A DNA stretch of 64,000 bases from Allotamlana fucoidanivorans. Its GTDB lineage: Bacteria; Bacteroidota; Bacteroidia; Flavobacteriales; Flavobacteriaceae. The notes below the pieces were generated by a model. That model had not been told where the DNA came from, did not search any database, and worked only from the letters and a program-made list of their open reading frames with translations. Positions 26,707 to 34,380 of the stretch are shown one piece after another. The stretch spans positions 164,288 through 228,287 of the forward strand of contig NZ_VDCS01000008.1 of NCBI RefSeq assembly GCF_006265225.1. The letters are read 5' to 3'. Both the position numbers and the translations under genes were made by a program. Each line of letters starts with the position of its first letter. The first letter of the stretch is position 1.

Positions 26707-27876
26707 TTAAAAAGCTTCAGAGAAATTAAAATAAAGCCCCGTACTATTTTTTCCAATACCAAAATCTACACGTACATTCATTCTAGGTTGTACTTCATAC
26801 CGAAAGCCAACACCGCCATTTGGTAGCCAATTTTGAAAGTCATCAAAGCTATTTCCTATAGAACCTGTTCCTAGCCAGGTTACAAGACCTACTTTACTCA
26901 TGTCTTTCATTTTATTTAAAAACATATAGCGCCATTCGCCTATGAAGGCCATCCCAGATTTGTCACGGTATAACCCGTTTAAGTAGCCTCTTAATAAATC
27001 TGTTGAACCAATAAGTGTCATGGCGCTATAAGGCACATGTCCCATGGCTTTTCTAGTGTATAATTTTGCAGCTAAAAGATTCCCTGGTCTATTTAAGGTT
27101 TTATAATATCTAGCATCTAATTCAATAGCTTCAAAGTTTTGATTACCTCCTAATTTATCGGTGGCATTATAATAAGAAAAAGAGATGTAAGCGCCTTTAT
27201 AGGCATTTACCACAATATCTCTGCTATCAAAAGTTAAGGAATAAAAGACGCCAGACTCCCTTATTTTTGGTCCAAATTCTATGTAATTGGGGTCAATGGC
27301 CATTATGGGGTTGGTTTCTTTTACGTCAAAATTACTATACATAAAGGCTATACCTCCATAAAGATTTGGTAGTATTTGATACTCTATTTTGGGTTCAACC
27401 TGATAAAATGTTCTGTTGTATTCTGAGGTGTCTTCACCTTTTTCAATAGCAGCATTGTTTTCATATCCTATGCCAAAATAATCGGCGCGAACGTTAGAGA
27501 ATTTTGCAGCCATTCTTGCTCTTAACTTATTATCTAGCCAAAACGTGTTAACAATAGACCCTAGCGTAATATTACCTCTGGTACTGATGCTACCAAGTAA
27601 TGGAATAGATGAACGCTGTAAATTTTTATTGGCCCTATTGGTACTGAATGTATATAGTAGTCCGCCCCCAAGTAAAGCCCCTGATTCGGGTGTATAACCT
27701 GGACCAGCAAAAATACTGAGAAAAGGACCGCCAACAGCAATAGTAGAGTCCTTTCGTTGTTGTCTCTTTTTTAGAGAGGAGGTAATCTTTCCAAAAAAGG
27801 ATTTGCTTTGTCCAGATACAGGATTAACAAAAGTAAGAACGATAAATAGAGTACTTAATTTTAAAAATTTAAACAC
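26707..27876 (-). CDS. BamA/TamA-like outer-membrane barrel protein
   Basis: A 389-residue exported protein with signal peptide MFKFLKLSTLFIVLTFVNPV, apparently starting with GTG (27876; no in-frame ATG precedes it before a stop). It resembles the C-terminal 16-stranded surface-antigen barrel of the Omp85 superfamily. It shows GPFLSIFAGPGYTPESGALL at the start of the barrel, DARYYKTLNRPGNLLAAKLY, a FIGEWRYMF strand and the C-terminal signal LYFNFSEAF. No POTRA domains precede the barrel, so it is not BamA itself. It is the third gene of an operon with the barrel protein and lipoprotein upstream. Its last 411 bp are duplicated at 24416-24826. Whether it exports protein or serves as a porin is unknown. 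Confidence 0.82.
   Translation of the reverse strand: MFKFLKLSTLFIVLTFVNPVSGQSKSFFGKITSSLKKRQQRKDSTIAVGGPFLSIFAGPGYTPESGALLGGGLLYTFSTNRANKNLQRSSIPLLGSISTRGNITLGSIVNTFWLDNKLRARMAAKFSNVRADYFGIGYENNAAIEKGEDTSEYNRTFYQVEPKIEYQILPNLYGGIAFMYSNFDVKETNPIMAIDPNYIEFGPKIRESGVFYSLTFDSRDIVVNAYKGAYISFSYYNATDKLGGNQNFEAIELDARYYKTLNRPGNLLAAKLYTRKAMGHVPYSAMTLIGSTDLLRGYLNGLYRDKSGMAFIGEWRYMFLNKMKDMSKVGLVTWLGTGSIGNSFDDFQNWLPNGGVGFRYEVQPRMNVRVDFGIGKNSTGLYFNFSEAF
26708..27118. repeat. 411-bp direct repeat, copy B
   Basis: The 3' end of the intact BamA-like gene; pairs with 24416-24826 (see that entry). The right boundary lies inside the coding sequence at the DARYYKT codons. Confidence 0.9.
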
Positions 27877-27894
27877 AGTATGTTGCTAAAATAG

Positions 27895-28953
27895 TTAAAG
27901 GGTTAAACCAGATAGGAAATTGTTACCTTTAATTCCAAACCTATATCCCAATCCAAATACAACTTGTTGTCTACTTCCCAAGAATGAGTAAATTCCTGTA
28001 AAGGTATATCTTTTGTTGATTTGCATATTAACCCCTAAACTCATACTTACAGGATAATACATGGTTTTGTCAAATCGGTATTTTAGTTCAACAGGTTCAT
28101 TACTTGATAGCCACCTTGAAGCTCCATCATAAATGGGGAATAACACCTCTTGTTCACTGTCTGGTAGCTCATCATACCAATCGTTTAATTGGTTTAAAGC
28201 CGCTGCTTTCTTTTCAGGGGTAATACCGACCAGTTTTTCTAAATCAACGGTACCACTGCCGCCTTTACTAATACCCAAATATTGAGCACCCACTAAAACG
28301 ACAAGGTTTCGGTCTGGGCGTTTAGGAAATCGAAACATATAACCACCTCTACCTCCTAAAACAATGGTTTTTGAAGGCTGATCTAAGTTTTTCATAAAGG
28401 TCCATACCATAGTAAAATCTCCCGATAAAACTAAAGGACCAACACCACCCGCCACAACAGTACCCCAACCAATTCCTGTTCCATTATTGTTGGTATTAAA
28501 GGTTAAATCAAAAGGCAACCCTAAGTTAATTTCAGTTTGAGAGTTTATTCGTCCTGCTATACCGTAAAAATTTAAAAATGGTAGCAACCAAAAATCATAT
28601 CTTACATTAACAGCATTGACATCTGCTTGAATTTTTCTGAATCGTGCTATACCATCTATACCTATTAAATTATCAGAATCGAACCCTACATAAGCATTAC
28701 TTATATTTATATTCTGTCTAGACCATGCGTAATTAACTCCAATACCATTGGGATAAGGTAAATCGAACCCCATTTTTCTTAATTTAGACCCCAAAATAGG
28801 AAAATGCCATTCGTAAGGCGTTTCCATTAAGCTGTCCCGATATTTTTGATATTCTTCTGAAATACTTATATTGGCTATCTGACCCATACATGAGCCTTTT
28901 ACTAAAAATAACCCAATTATTACAGCTATATATGTTATATTCTTTTTAATCAT
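27895..28953 (-). CDS. Predicted outer-membrane barrel protein of unknown function
   Basis: A 352-residue exported protein. The ATG at 28953 is preferred over an in-frame TTG at 28965, since it directly begins the signal peptide MIKKNITYIAVIIGLFLVKG. The body is strand- and glycine-rich (for example RYDFWLLPFLNFYGIAGRIN and GWGTVVAGGVGPLVLSGDF), with a helical insert around KKAAALNQLNDWYDELPDSE. The end is a barrel-like FGLGYRFGIKG. It overlaps the lipoprotein gene by 8 bases (ATG inside the last codons) and is 18 bases from the next gene, so the three genes form one operon. Confidence 0.72.
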   Translation of the reverse strand: MIKKNITYIAVIIGLFLVKGSCMGQIANISISEEYQKYRDSLMETPYEWHFPILGSKLRKMGFDLPYPNGIGVNYAWSRQNINISNAYVGFDSDNLIGIDGIARFRKIQADVNAVNVRYDFWLLPFLNFYGIAGRINSQTEINLGLPFDLTFNTNNNGTGIGWGTVVAGGVGPLVLSGDFTMVWTFMKNLDQPSKTIVLGGRGGYMFRFPKRPDRNLVVLVGAQYLGISKGGSGTVDLEKLVGITPEKKAAALNQLNDWYDELPDSEQEVLFPIYDGASRWLSSNEPVELKYRFDKTMYYPVSMSLGVNMQINKRYTFTGIYSFLGSRQQVVFGLGYRFGIKGNNFLSGLTL

Positions 28954-30892
28954 GTCTGAGTACAATTGTTGCTTCTTTAAAGTTATTAGCTATTTGAACA
29001 TTATCCCATGCTGATTTGTAAATGAGCAAGGATATAATGGTTGCAACGCGTTCTTCTGTAATAGTGTCTTCAAAAATACCACTATTTACAACGGCATCTA
29101 TTAAGTTTTGAACCAGTTGTTCTATGTCTGTTTCTTTAATCTTCTGAAGCACAGGGAGCAATACATTTTTAATGTTCTCTTCGGTAATAGTGTCTTTAAT
29201 AATGTCTAAGTCTAAAATAACCTTAGCGAAAAAGTTAGCCACGGCTTCGGCATTAAGATTGGCAAAGGCTTCCAAAATTGGAAGAAGTAGGGATTTTACT
29301 TTTTCGGGCGTGATATTTTCAGAAATAAAATCATTAAGAGCATTGGCTATAGCTAAACTGGTAAGCTCTGGGTTTATATTTTCTAGAATAGGGCTTAAAA
29401 AATCAGTTAAATAGCTAATAATCTCTGGGCCAATTTCAGGTTCAAGGCTCAATAACCATTCAGCAATAGTGCTTCCTGCTATTTCCGGGTCAATAGATTG
29501 CAAGTAAGTGATACCAAGTTGAAACGCAGAACTTATATTGTTTTGGTTTAAAAACTGACTGATGATTAATCCTGCCACCTCATCAGCAGCCTTTTCAGGG
29601 CCACCAACAAGACCAATTACGGGTTTAGCAGCAATAAAGGCAGCCTTAATCGTACTTTGCATGCTTTCATAATCTGGCTGTAAATTAATGTCTGAAAAAC
29701 TATCATTAATTACATTAACAATGCCTTCTATGGCATTAGTGGCCTCTGTAGCCAATTCTCCCATTTTTAAAATAGATGTTTCATCAATTTTTTGTGTAAA
29801 TGGTAGAATTAAGTTAGATACGTTTTCCTGGTTAATCCATATGTCACTAACATAATAGGCTAGCGTATCAGAAACTGTTGTTATTTTTTCTTCATCTAAT
29901 TTTGTAAAATCACGCCAAGCATCGGTAAGTACTGGTTGTAATACATTGGGTGCAAAAACTTCAAAAAATAGGTTAACAATTAATGTTGAAATTGTTTCAG
30001 ATACCTTCTCAGCATTGGTAGGAATAGATTCTATGTAAGGAAAAATGACTTCGTAAATGGTGTCGGCAGTGATATTTTCATTGATGAACGCCACAATAAC
30101 CGCACTGATGTCCTCTGAAACTTTATCAGGGTCAATATTGGTCAATTTTTCTAGTTGTTCTTTAAGTAATTGGGTTAGCGCAGATTCCCAGTCTATTTGA
30201 GAGAGCACCTTATAGATTTCTGAGGCAAGAAATTTAGCAGCAGTTTCCTCATCAAATTCATTTATAAATTCTAGTTTTCCCGAAATGGCATCAACAATAA
30301 CGTTGTTAATTAAAGATTGTAGCTTCTCATTATTGAAAAGCAAATGAGCCATGAGGTCTCCAATCTTCTCGGGTGATTTATTGGCCACTTTATCAATAAG
30401 GTCTTGATTGACTTTATTCACTAATCTGGCGATACTTCCTTGATTTGCAGTTAAAATAATTTCATTGTTATTACCATCGTATAAATAGTCATAAATTAAT
30501 TTCTCTGCAGCGCTTATTCTTACATTTTTATCGTTAAAAACAAAATATTTAACATCTTTATCGCCTCCAATCAAATCTAACTGACCGTCTTTGGTCAAAA
30601 CTTTTCCATCATGGGTAAAATTCACTTTGTAAGTGCGCATCTCAGAGGCATCAAGCACCATATCGTCCAAATCGTAAATGCCTTTTTTTATCAAAGAATC
30701 CGTACTGTTAAATAGAATTGGTGGTGGGATGTCATCATTGGCCACTTCAATTTTAAATTTAGCCAATTTCCATTCGTATTTTCTTAAAATGGTGTTAGCC
30801 TCATCAACAGCTTCAATAACGGTGTCAACTGGTTCTTCACAAGTAAACAACAATAGCAAAAGCGGAAGTAAGGCAGCATGAAGCTTCCTCAT
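28946..30892 (-). CDS. Large repeat-containing lipoprotein of unknown function
   Basis: A 648-residue lipoprotein with signal MRKLHAALLPLLLLLFTC and lipobox Cys18. Residues about 34-150 look like a small beta-rich, lipocalin-like domain (for example YEWKLAKFKIEVANDD, TYKVNFTHDGKVLTKDGQ). The rest is alpha-helical with degenerate repeats of the form ENITxExVxxLLLPxLxxI. Units start near residues 272, 355, 525, 567 and 609 (ENITADTIYEVIFPYIES, ENITPEKVKSLLLPILEA, DTITEENIKNVLLPVLQK). Glu/Asp and Ile dominate and there are few cysteines. It is the first gene of the operon with two barrel proteins. I know no family for it; a periplasmic scaffold or plug partner of the barrels is a guess. Confidence 0.8.
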   Translation of the reverse strand: MRKLHAALLPLLLLLFTCEEPVDTVIEAVDEANTILRKYEWKLAKFKIEVANDDIPPPILFNSTDSLIKKGIYDLDDMVLDASEMRTYKVNFTHDGKVLTKDGQLDLIGGDKDVKYFVFNDKNVRISAAEKLIYDYLYDGNNNEIILTANQGSIARLVNKVNQDLIDKVANKSPEKIGDLMAHLLFNNEKLQSLINNVIVDAISGKLEFINEFDEETAAKFLASEIYKVLSQIDWESALTQLLKEQLEKLTNIDPDKVSEDISAVIVAFINENITADTIYEVIFPYIESIPTNAEKVSETISTLIVNLFFEVFAPNVLQPVLTDAWRDFTKLDEEKITTVSDTLAYYVSDIWINQENVSNLILPFTQKIDETSILKMGELATEATNAIEGIVNVINDSFSDINLQPDYESMQSTIKAAFIAAKPVIGLVGGPEKAADEVAGLIISQFLNQNNISSAFQLGITYLQSIDPEIAGSTIAEWLLSLEPEIGPEIISYLTDFLSPILENINPELTSLAIANALNDFISENITPEKVKSLLLPILEAFANLNAEAVANFFAKVILDLDIIKDTITEENIKNVLLPVLQKIKETDIEQLVQNLIDAVVNSGIFEDTITEERVATIISLLIYKSAWDNVQIANNFKEATIVLRHD

Positions 30893-31074
30893 AGCATTTT
30901 TATTTTTTATAATTTTTAATCAAATTTAACAAACTTTTAGGATATTGTATTAAGAATTGAAATTTTATAATGGGTATAAAAATGAGGCATTGCCTTTTCA
31001 TTATGTTTACTAGTTAAAGGTTTGCGTAATCAAGTAATGGTTGGTCTCACTGTAAGAGTCAATTTAATTTTGGT

Positions 31075-31082
31075 TATTTTTG
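31075..31082 (+). promoter_or_regulatory. Candidate -7 element of ygiQ (TATTTTTG)
   Basis: Matches TAnnTTTG and ends only 7 bases before the ygiQ ATG at 31090, which would give a very short or absent 5' leader. No good -33 element at the expected distance. Confidence 0.4.
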
Positions 31083-31089
31083 CAGCGTT

Positions 31090-33039
31090 ATGCAAGAGTT
31101 AAAACTTTCAAATTGGTTGCCTACCACAAACAAAGAGGTGAAAATTCGCGGTTGGGATGAGCTCGATGTCATCCTGTTTAGCGGTGATGCCTATGTGGAT
31201 CATCCATCATTTGGTCCTGCTGTTATTGGACGTATTTTAGAAAGTTACGGGTTAAAGGTGGCTATTGTGCCCCAGCCTAATGTGAATGATAATCTTCAGG
31301 ATTTTGTAAAATTAGGGTCGCCAAAGTTATTCTTCGCCGTTACAGGTGGTTGCATGGATCCTATGATTAGCAATTATAATGCTAATAAAAAACGTCGGGA
31401 TAAAGATGCATATACACCGAATGGTGATATTGGATTTAGACCAGATTATGCTACTTCTGTTTATACCAAAATACTTAAGGATAAATGGCCCAATGTACCC
31501 GTGTTGATTGGTGGGATAGAAGCGTCATTACGTCGTGTTACCCATTATGATTATTGGAGTGACAGGCTAATGCCAACCATTTTAGAAAGCTCTAAAGCGG
31601 ATATGTTGGTATATGGTATGGGTGAGCAACCCTTACGGGAAATTGTGCGTTTGCTTCAAAAAGGCGTACCATTTAGCAGCATTAATACTGTAAAACAAAC
31701 GGCTGTTTTACTGAGTGAAAAAGATAAAATACCAAAAAATAGTAATTGGGAAGATGTAGAGATTGTTTCACATGATATTTGCTTGAAAGACAAAAAGGCG
31801 TTTGCATCTAATTTTAAAATTATTGAGCAAGAGTCCAATAAATTGGCAGCACGGCGTATTTTTCAGAAGGTAGGAAATAAAACCTTGATGATTAATCCAC
31901 CCTATCCTACCATGACGGAAGAAGAGATTGATGCATCTTTTGATCTACCTTACACGCGTTTACCACACCCGAAATACAATAAACGTGGCCCGATTCCAGC
32001 CTTTGAGATGATTAAGTTTTCTATTAACATCCATCGAGGCTGTTTTGGCGGTTGTAGTTTTTGTACTATTTCGGCGCATCAAGGAAAGTTTATTGCGTCG
32101 CGAAGCCAGGCGTCTATTTTAAAGGAAGTAGATACCGTGGCAAATATGCCTGATTTTAAAGGGTACTTGTCTGATATTGGTGGGCCAAGTGCCAATATGT
32201 ATAAGATGAAGGGAAAAATACAAACTATATGTGATAAATGTGTAGCACCTTCATGCATTTCACCTGTTATTTGTAGTAATCTGGATACCTCTCATAAACC
32301 TTTAACGCAGTTATATCAAGCGGTTGATAATCATCCTAAAGTAAAAAAATCGTTTATAGGAAGCGGTATTCGTCACGATATGTTGGTGCCAGAATTCAAT
32401 AAAAATGCGGACCCTAAAGAGTTAGATGATTATACTGAAGAGGTTATGACCAAACATGTTTCTGGGCGTTTAAAAGTAGCACCAGAACATACCAGCGACC
32501 CCGTATTGAAATTGATGCGTAAACCATCATTTACTTATTTTCATAAGTTTAAAGAACGTTTTGATAAGATTAATGTAAAAAACAAGCTGAAACTTCAGTT
32601 AATTCCATATTTTATTTCGAATCACCCAGCTTGTGAAGCTGAAGACATGGCTAATTTGGCTGCCGAAACTAAAGACATGGGTTTTCAGTTAGAGCAGGTG
32701 CAAGGGTTTACGCCTACCCCTATGACGGTAGCTACTGTTATTTATTACAGTGGGTATCATCCGTACACCTTAAAAAAGGTGCGCACCCCTAGAACCAGAA
32801 AGGAGAAAGATGAACAGCACCGTTTCTTCTTCTGGTATAAAGATGAAAATAAAGCGTGGATTAGAAATACCTTGAATAAATTAGGGCGTCAAGATTTGTT
32901 GGATGTCTTGCTTCCGAAGAAGGAAGAGCAATGGCGCAAAAACAAGCCTGGTAAACCAAAACACACCTTTAATGATGCCGTGCCATTTAATAGAAGAAAA
33001 AACAAGGTAAAATACCGCTCGAAGAAAAAACCGCGTTAG
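31090..33039 (+). CDS. ygiQ: YgiQ-family radical SAM protein
   Basis: A 649-residue member of the UPF0313/YgiQ family. The radical SAM cluster motif is in IHRGCFGGCSFCTISAHQGK (CxxxCxxC, binding a 4Fe-4S cluster and S-adenosylmethionine). The N-terminal family domain has WDELDVILFSGDAYVDHPSF and VLIGGIEASLRRVTHYDYWS, and the C-terminus is very basic (RRKNKVKYRSKKKPR). Additional conserved cysteines occur around ICDKCVAPSCISPVICS. The reaction is unknown in this family. It converges on sua5 with only three bases between stop codons. Confidence 0.92.
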   Translation: MQELKLSNWLPTTNKEVKIRGWDELDVILFSGDAYVDHPSFGPAVIGRILESYGLKVAIVPQPNVNDNLQDFVKLGSPKLFFAVTGGCMDPMISNYNANKKRRDKDAYTPNGDIGFRPDYATSVYTKILKDKWPNVPVLIGGIEASLRRVTHYDYWSDRLMPTILESSKADMLVYGMGEQPLREIVRLLQKGVPFSSINTVKQTAVLLSEKDKIPKNSNWEDVEIVSHDICLKDKKAFASNFKIIEQESNKLAARRIFQKVGNKTLMINPPYPTMTEEEIDASFDLPYTRLPHPKYNKRGPIPAFEMIKFSINIHRGCFGGCSFCTISAHQGKFIASRSQASILKEVDTVANMPDFKGYLSDIGGPSANMYKMKGKIQTICDKCVAPSCISPVICSNLDTSHKPLTQLYQAVDNHPKVKKSFIGSGIRHDMLVPEFNKNADPKELDDYTEEVMTKHVSGRLKVAPEHTSDPVLKLMRKPSFTYFHKFKERFDKINVKNKLKLQLIPYFISNHPACEAEDMANLAAETKDMGFQLEQVQGFTPTPMTVATVIYYSGYHPYTLKKVRTPRTRKEKDEQHRFFFWYKDENKAWIRNTLNKLGRQDLLDVLLPKKEEQWRKNKPGKPKHTFNDAVPFNRRKNKVKYRSKKKPR

Positions 33040-33042
33040 CAA

Positions 33043-33996
33043 CTATTTTGTTGCACGCTCTAATCTGTCGTTGATAGATTTTCCAAGGCCATGATTAGGT
33101 AAGCGTTCTGCTATAATAATGTCTATATTTTCATGATCCAATTGATGAAGGGCATCATACAATCGCGAGGCGGCTTCTTCTAAATTTCCGGTTTCTGATA
33201 AAATTATTTGTGATGAAACTTCCCTGTTCAACTTGTTTCGAAATGCTAAAATGCCAATGCGTTTGTTGCTATAGTTTTCAACTACGTCCTCCAAGTCATC
33301 AGTTAAAATCGTTTTGGTTGAAGGTGCGTAGTGTCGTTCCAGCATACCAGGTGCTTCCGGACTAATCTCATCTTTGGTTTTAACCTTAACGGGTCCAACC
33401 ACGGCTTCAATGACCTCAAGCGCTAGGGCTCCAAAACGGTACACAATAGGTTCATCGCCTTCAAAGCCAATAATGGTAGATTCAATACCATTCATACAAG
33501 CCCCGCCATCTAATACCTGCTTAATATCGTTTTTAAAATAGTGTTCAACATGTTCGGGTTTTGTAGGACTGATGCTTCCAAACGGATTCGCACTAGGGGC
33601 CGCCAACGGAAATTCAATTTCTTCCAACAAAGCCAATGTTACCGGATGATTAGGTACACGCACGGCAACCGTATCTTTTTTAGCGGTAATTAAATCTGGA
33701 ATTTTAGCTTGTTTTTTCAGTACTAAGGTCATAGATCCAGGCCAAAAAGCTTCCGCTAATAATTTCGCTTTGTCAGGAATATAGCTAACGATTTCTGGCA
33801 AATCATCAACCGAAGGAATGTGCACAATCAACGGATTAAAAAATGGTCGTAGTTTGGTTGAAAATATCTTTTTTATGGCCGTTTCGCTGTATATATTTCC
33901 AGCCAAGCCATACACGGTTTCAGTAGGGATGGCAACAATATCATCAGTACGCAATATACTTGCAGCTTGCTGTATGTCTTTAGAAATAATGCTCAT
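33043..33996 (-). CDS. sua5: L-threonylcarbamoyladenylate synthase (Sua5 type)
   Basis: Makes threonylcarbamoyl-AMP from threonine, bicarbonate and ATP, the first step of tRNA t6A37 modification. The 317-residue length and the C-terminal domain mark the long Sua5 form rather than the short TsaC. The YrdC domain shows DIVAIPTETVYGLAG, the KxR-type STKLRPFFNPL and LAAPSANPFGSISPT. The linker SPEAPGMLERHYAPSTK leads into the Sua5 domain. The ATG at 33996 is chosen over longer in-frame starts because it begins at the conserved MSIISKDIQQAASIL and a TAnnTTTG element lies at 34017-34024. Confidence 0.94.
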   Translation of the reverse strand: MSIISKDIQQAASILRTDDIVAIPTETVYGLAGNIYSETAIKKIFSTKLRPFFNPLIVHIPSVDDLPEIVSYIPDKAKLLAEAFWPGSMTLVLKKQAKIPDLITAKKDTVAVRVPNHPVTLALLEEIEFPLAAPSANPFGSISPTKPEHVEHYFKNDIKQVLDGGACMNGIESTIIGFEGDEPIVYRFGALALEVIEAVVGPVKVKTKDEISPEAPGMLERHYAPSTKTILTDDLEDVVENYSNKRIGILAFRNKLNREVSSQIILSETGNLEEAASRLYDALHQLDHENIDIIIAERLPNHGLGKSINDRLERATK

Positions 33997-34016
33997 GGTT
34001 AAAAAAAATATGAGGG

Positions 34017-34024
34017 CAAAATTA
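34017..34024 (-). promoter_or_regulatory. Candidate -7 element of sua5 (TAATTTTG)
   Basis: TAATTTTG on the minus strand, 20 bases before the sua5 ATG. A TTG lies 23 bases further upstream, somewhat longer than the usual spacing. Confidence 0.4.
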
Positions 34025-34058
34025 ATTAAAAAATGAACAATCCAGTCCAAAAACAATT

Positions 34059-34271
34059 TCAGATATTCATTTTTTCCATTGATGGAAAAACGAATCCAAA
34101 TAATCTGGGCTTACGAATCTTTATCTAAATTTTTTGTTTGCCTCTCAAGTTTTAGGAACTCGCCTTTAAAATTAGTACTTCATAAAATGTTCTGTTAGGC
34201 TCAAACAACCTGAAATTTTACAGGGACTTTACTTCAAGCTTTACGATAAACTTTCGATAGGTCAAAATTAA
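34059..34271 (-). other. Intergenic region with possible eroded coding remnant
   Basis: The 384 bp between sua5 and polA hold no intact gene. One minus-strand frame reads LTYRKFIVKLEVKSL, stop, NFRLFEPNRTFYEVLILKAS, then S and a stop, NLRGKQKI, stop, IKIRKPRLFGFVFPSMEKMN. It looks protein-like between three stops. This may be a decayed small gene, a fragment of a dispersed repeat, or chance. A 9-bp dyad TTTTTCCAT/ATGGAAAAA lies at 34071-34090. Confidence 0.25.
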
Positions 34272-34380
34272 TTTCAACAAAGAAGCAACCTCCAAGAAAA
34301 AATGCTTACTCCAGATAATTATAGTGAGACTTTCGATGTTTTAATTTTAAATCATTCAGGACCCTAATAATAAAGAAAGA

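Noticed and set aside
34071..34090. Perfect dyad TTTTTCCAT/ATGGAAAAA as a polA terminator
   Set aside because: Only a 2-base loop and no T-run after it on the minus strand; it is also about 290 bases beyond the polA stop.
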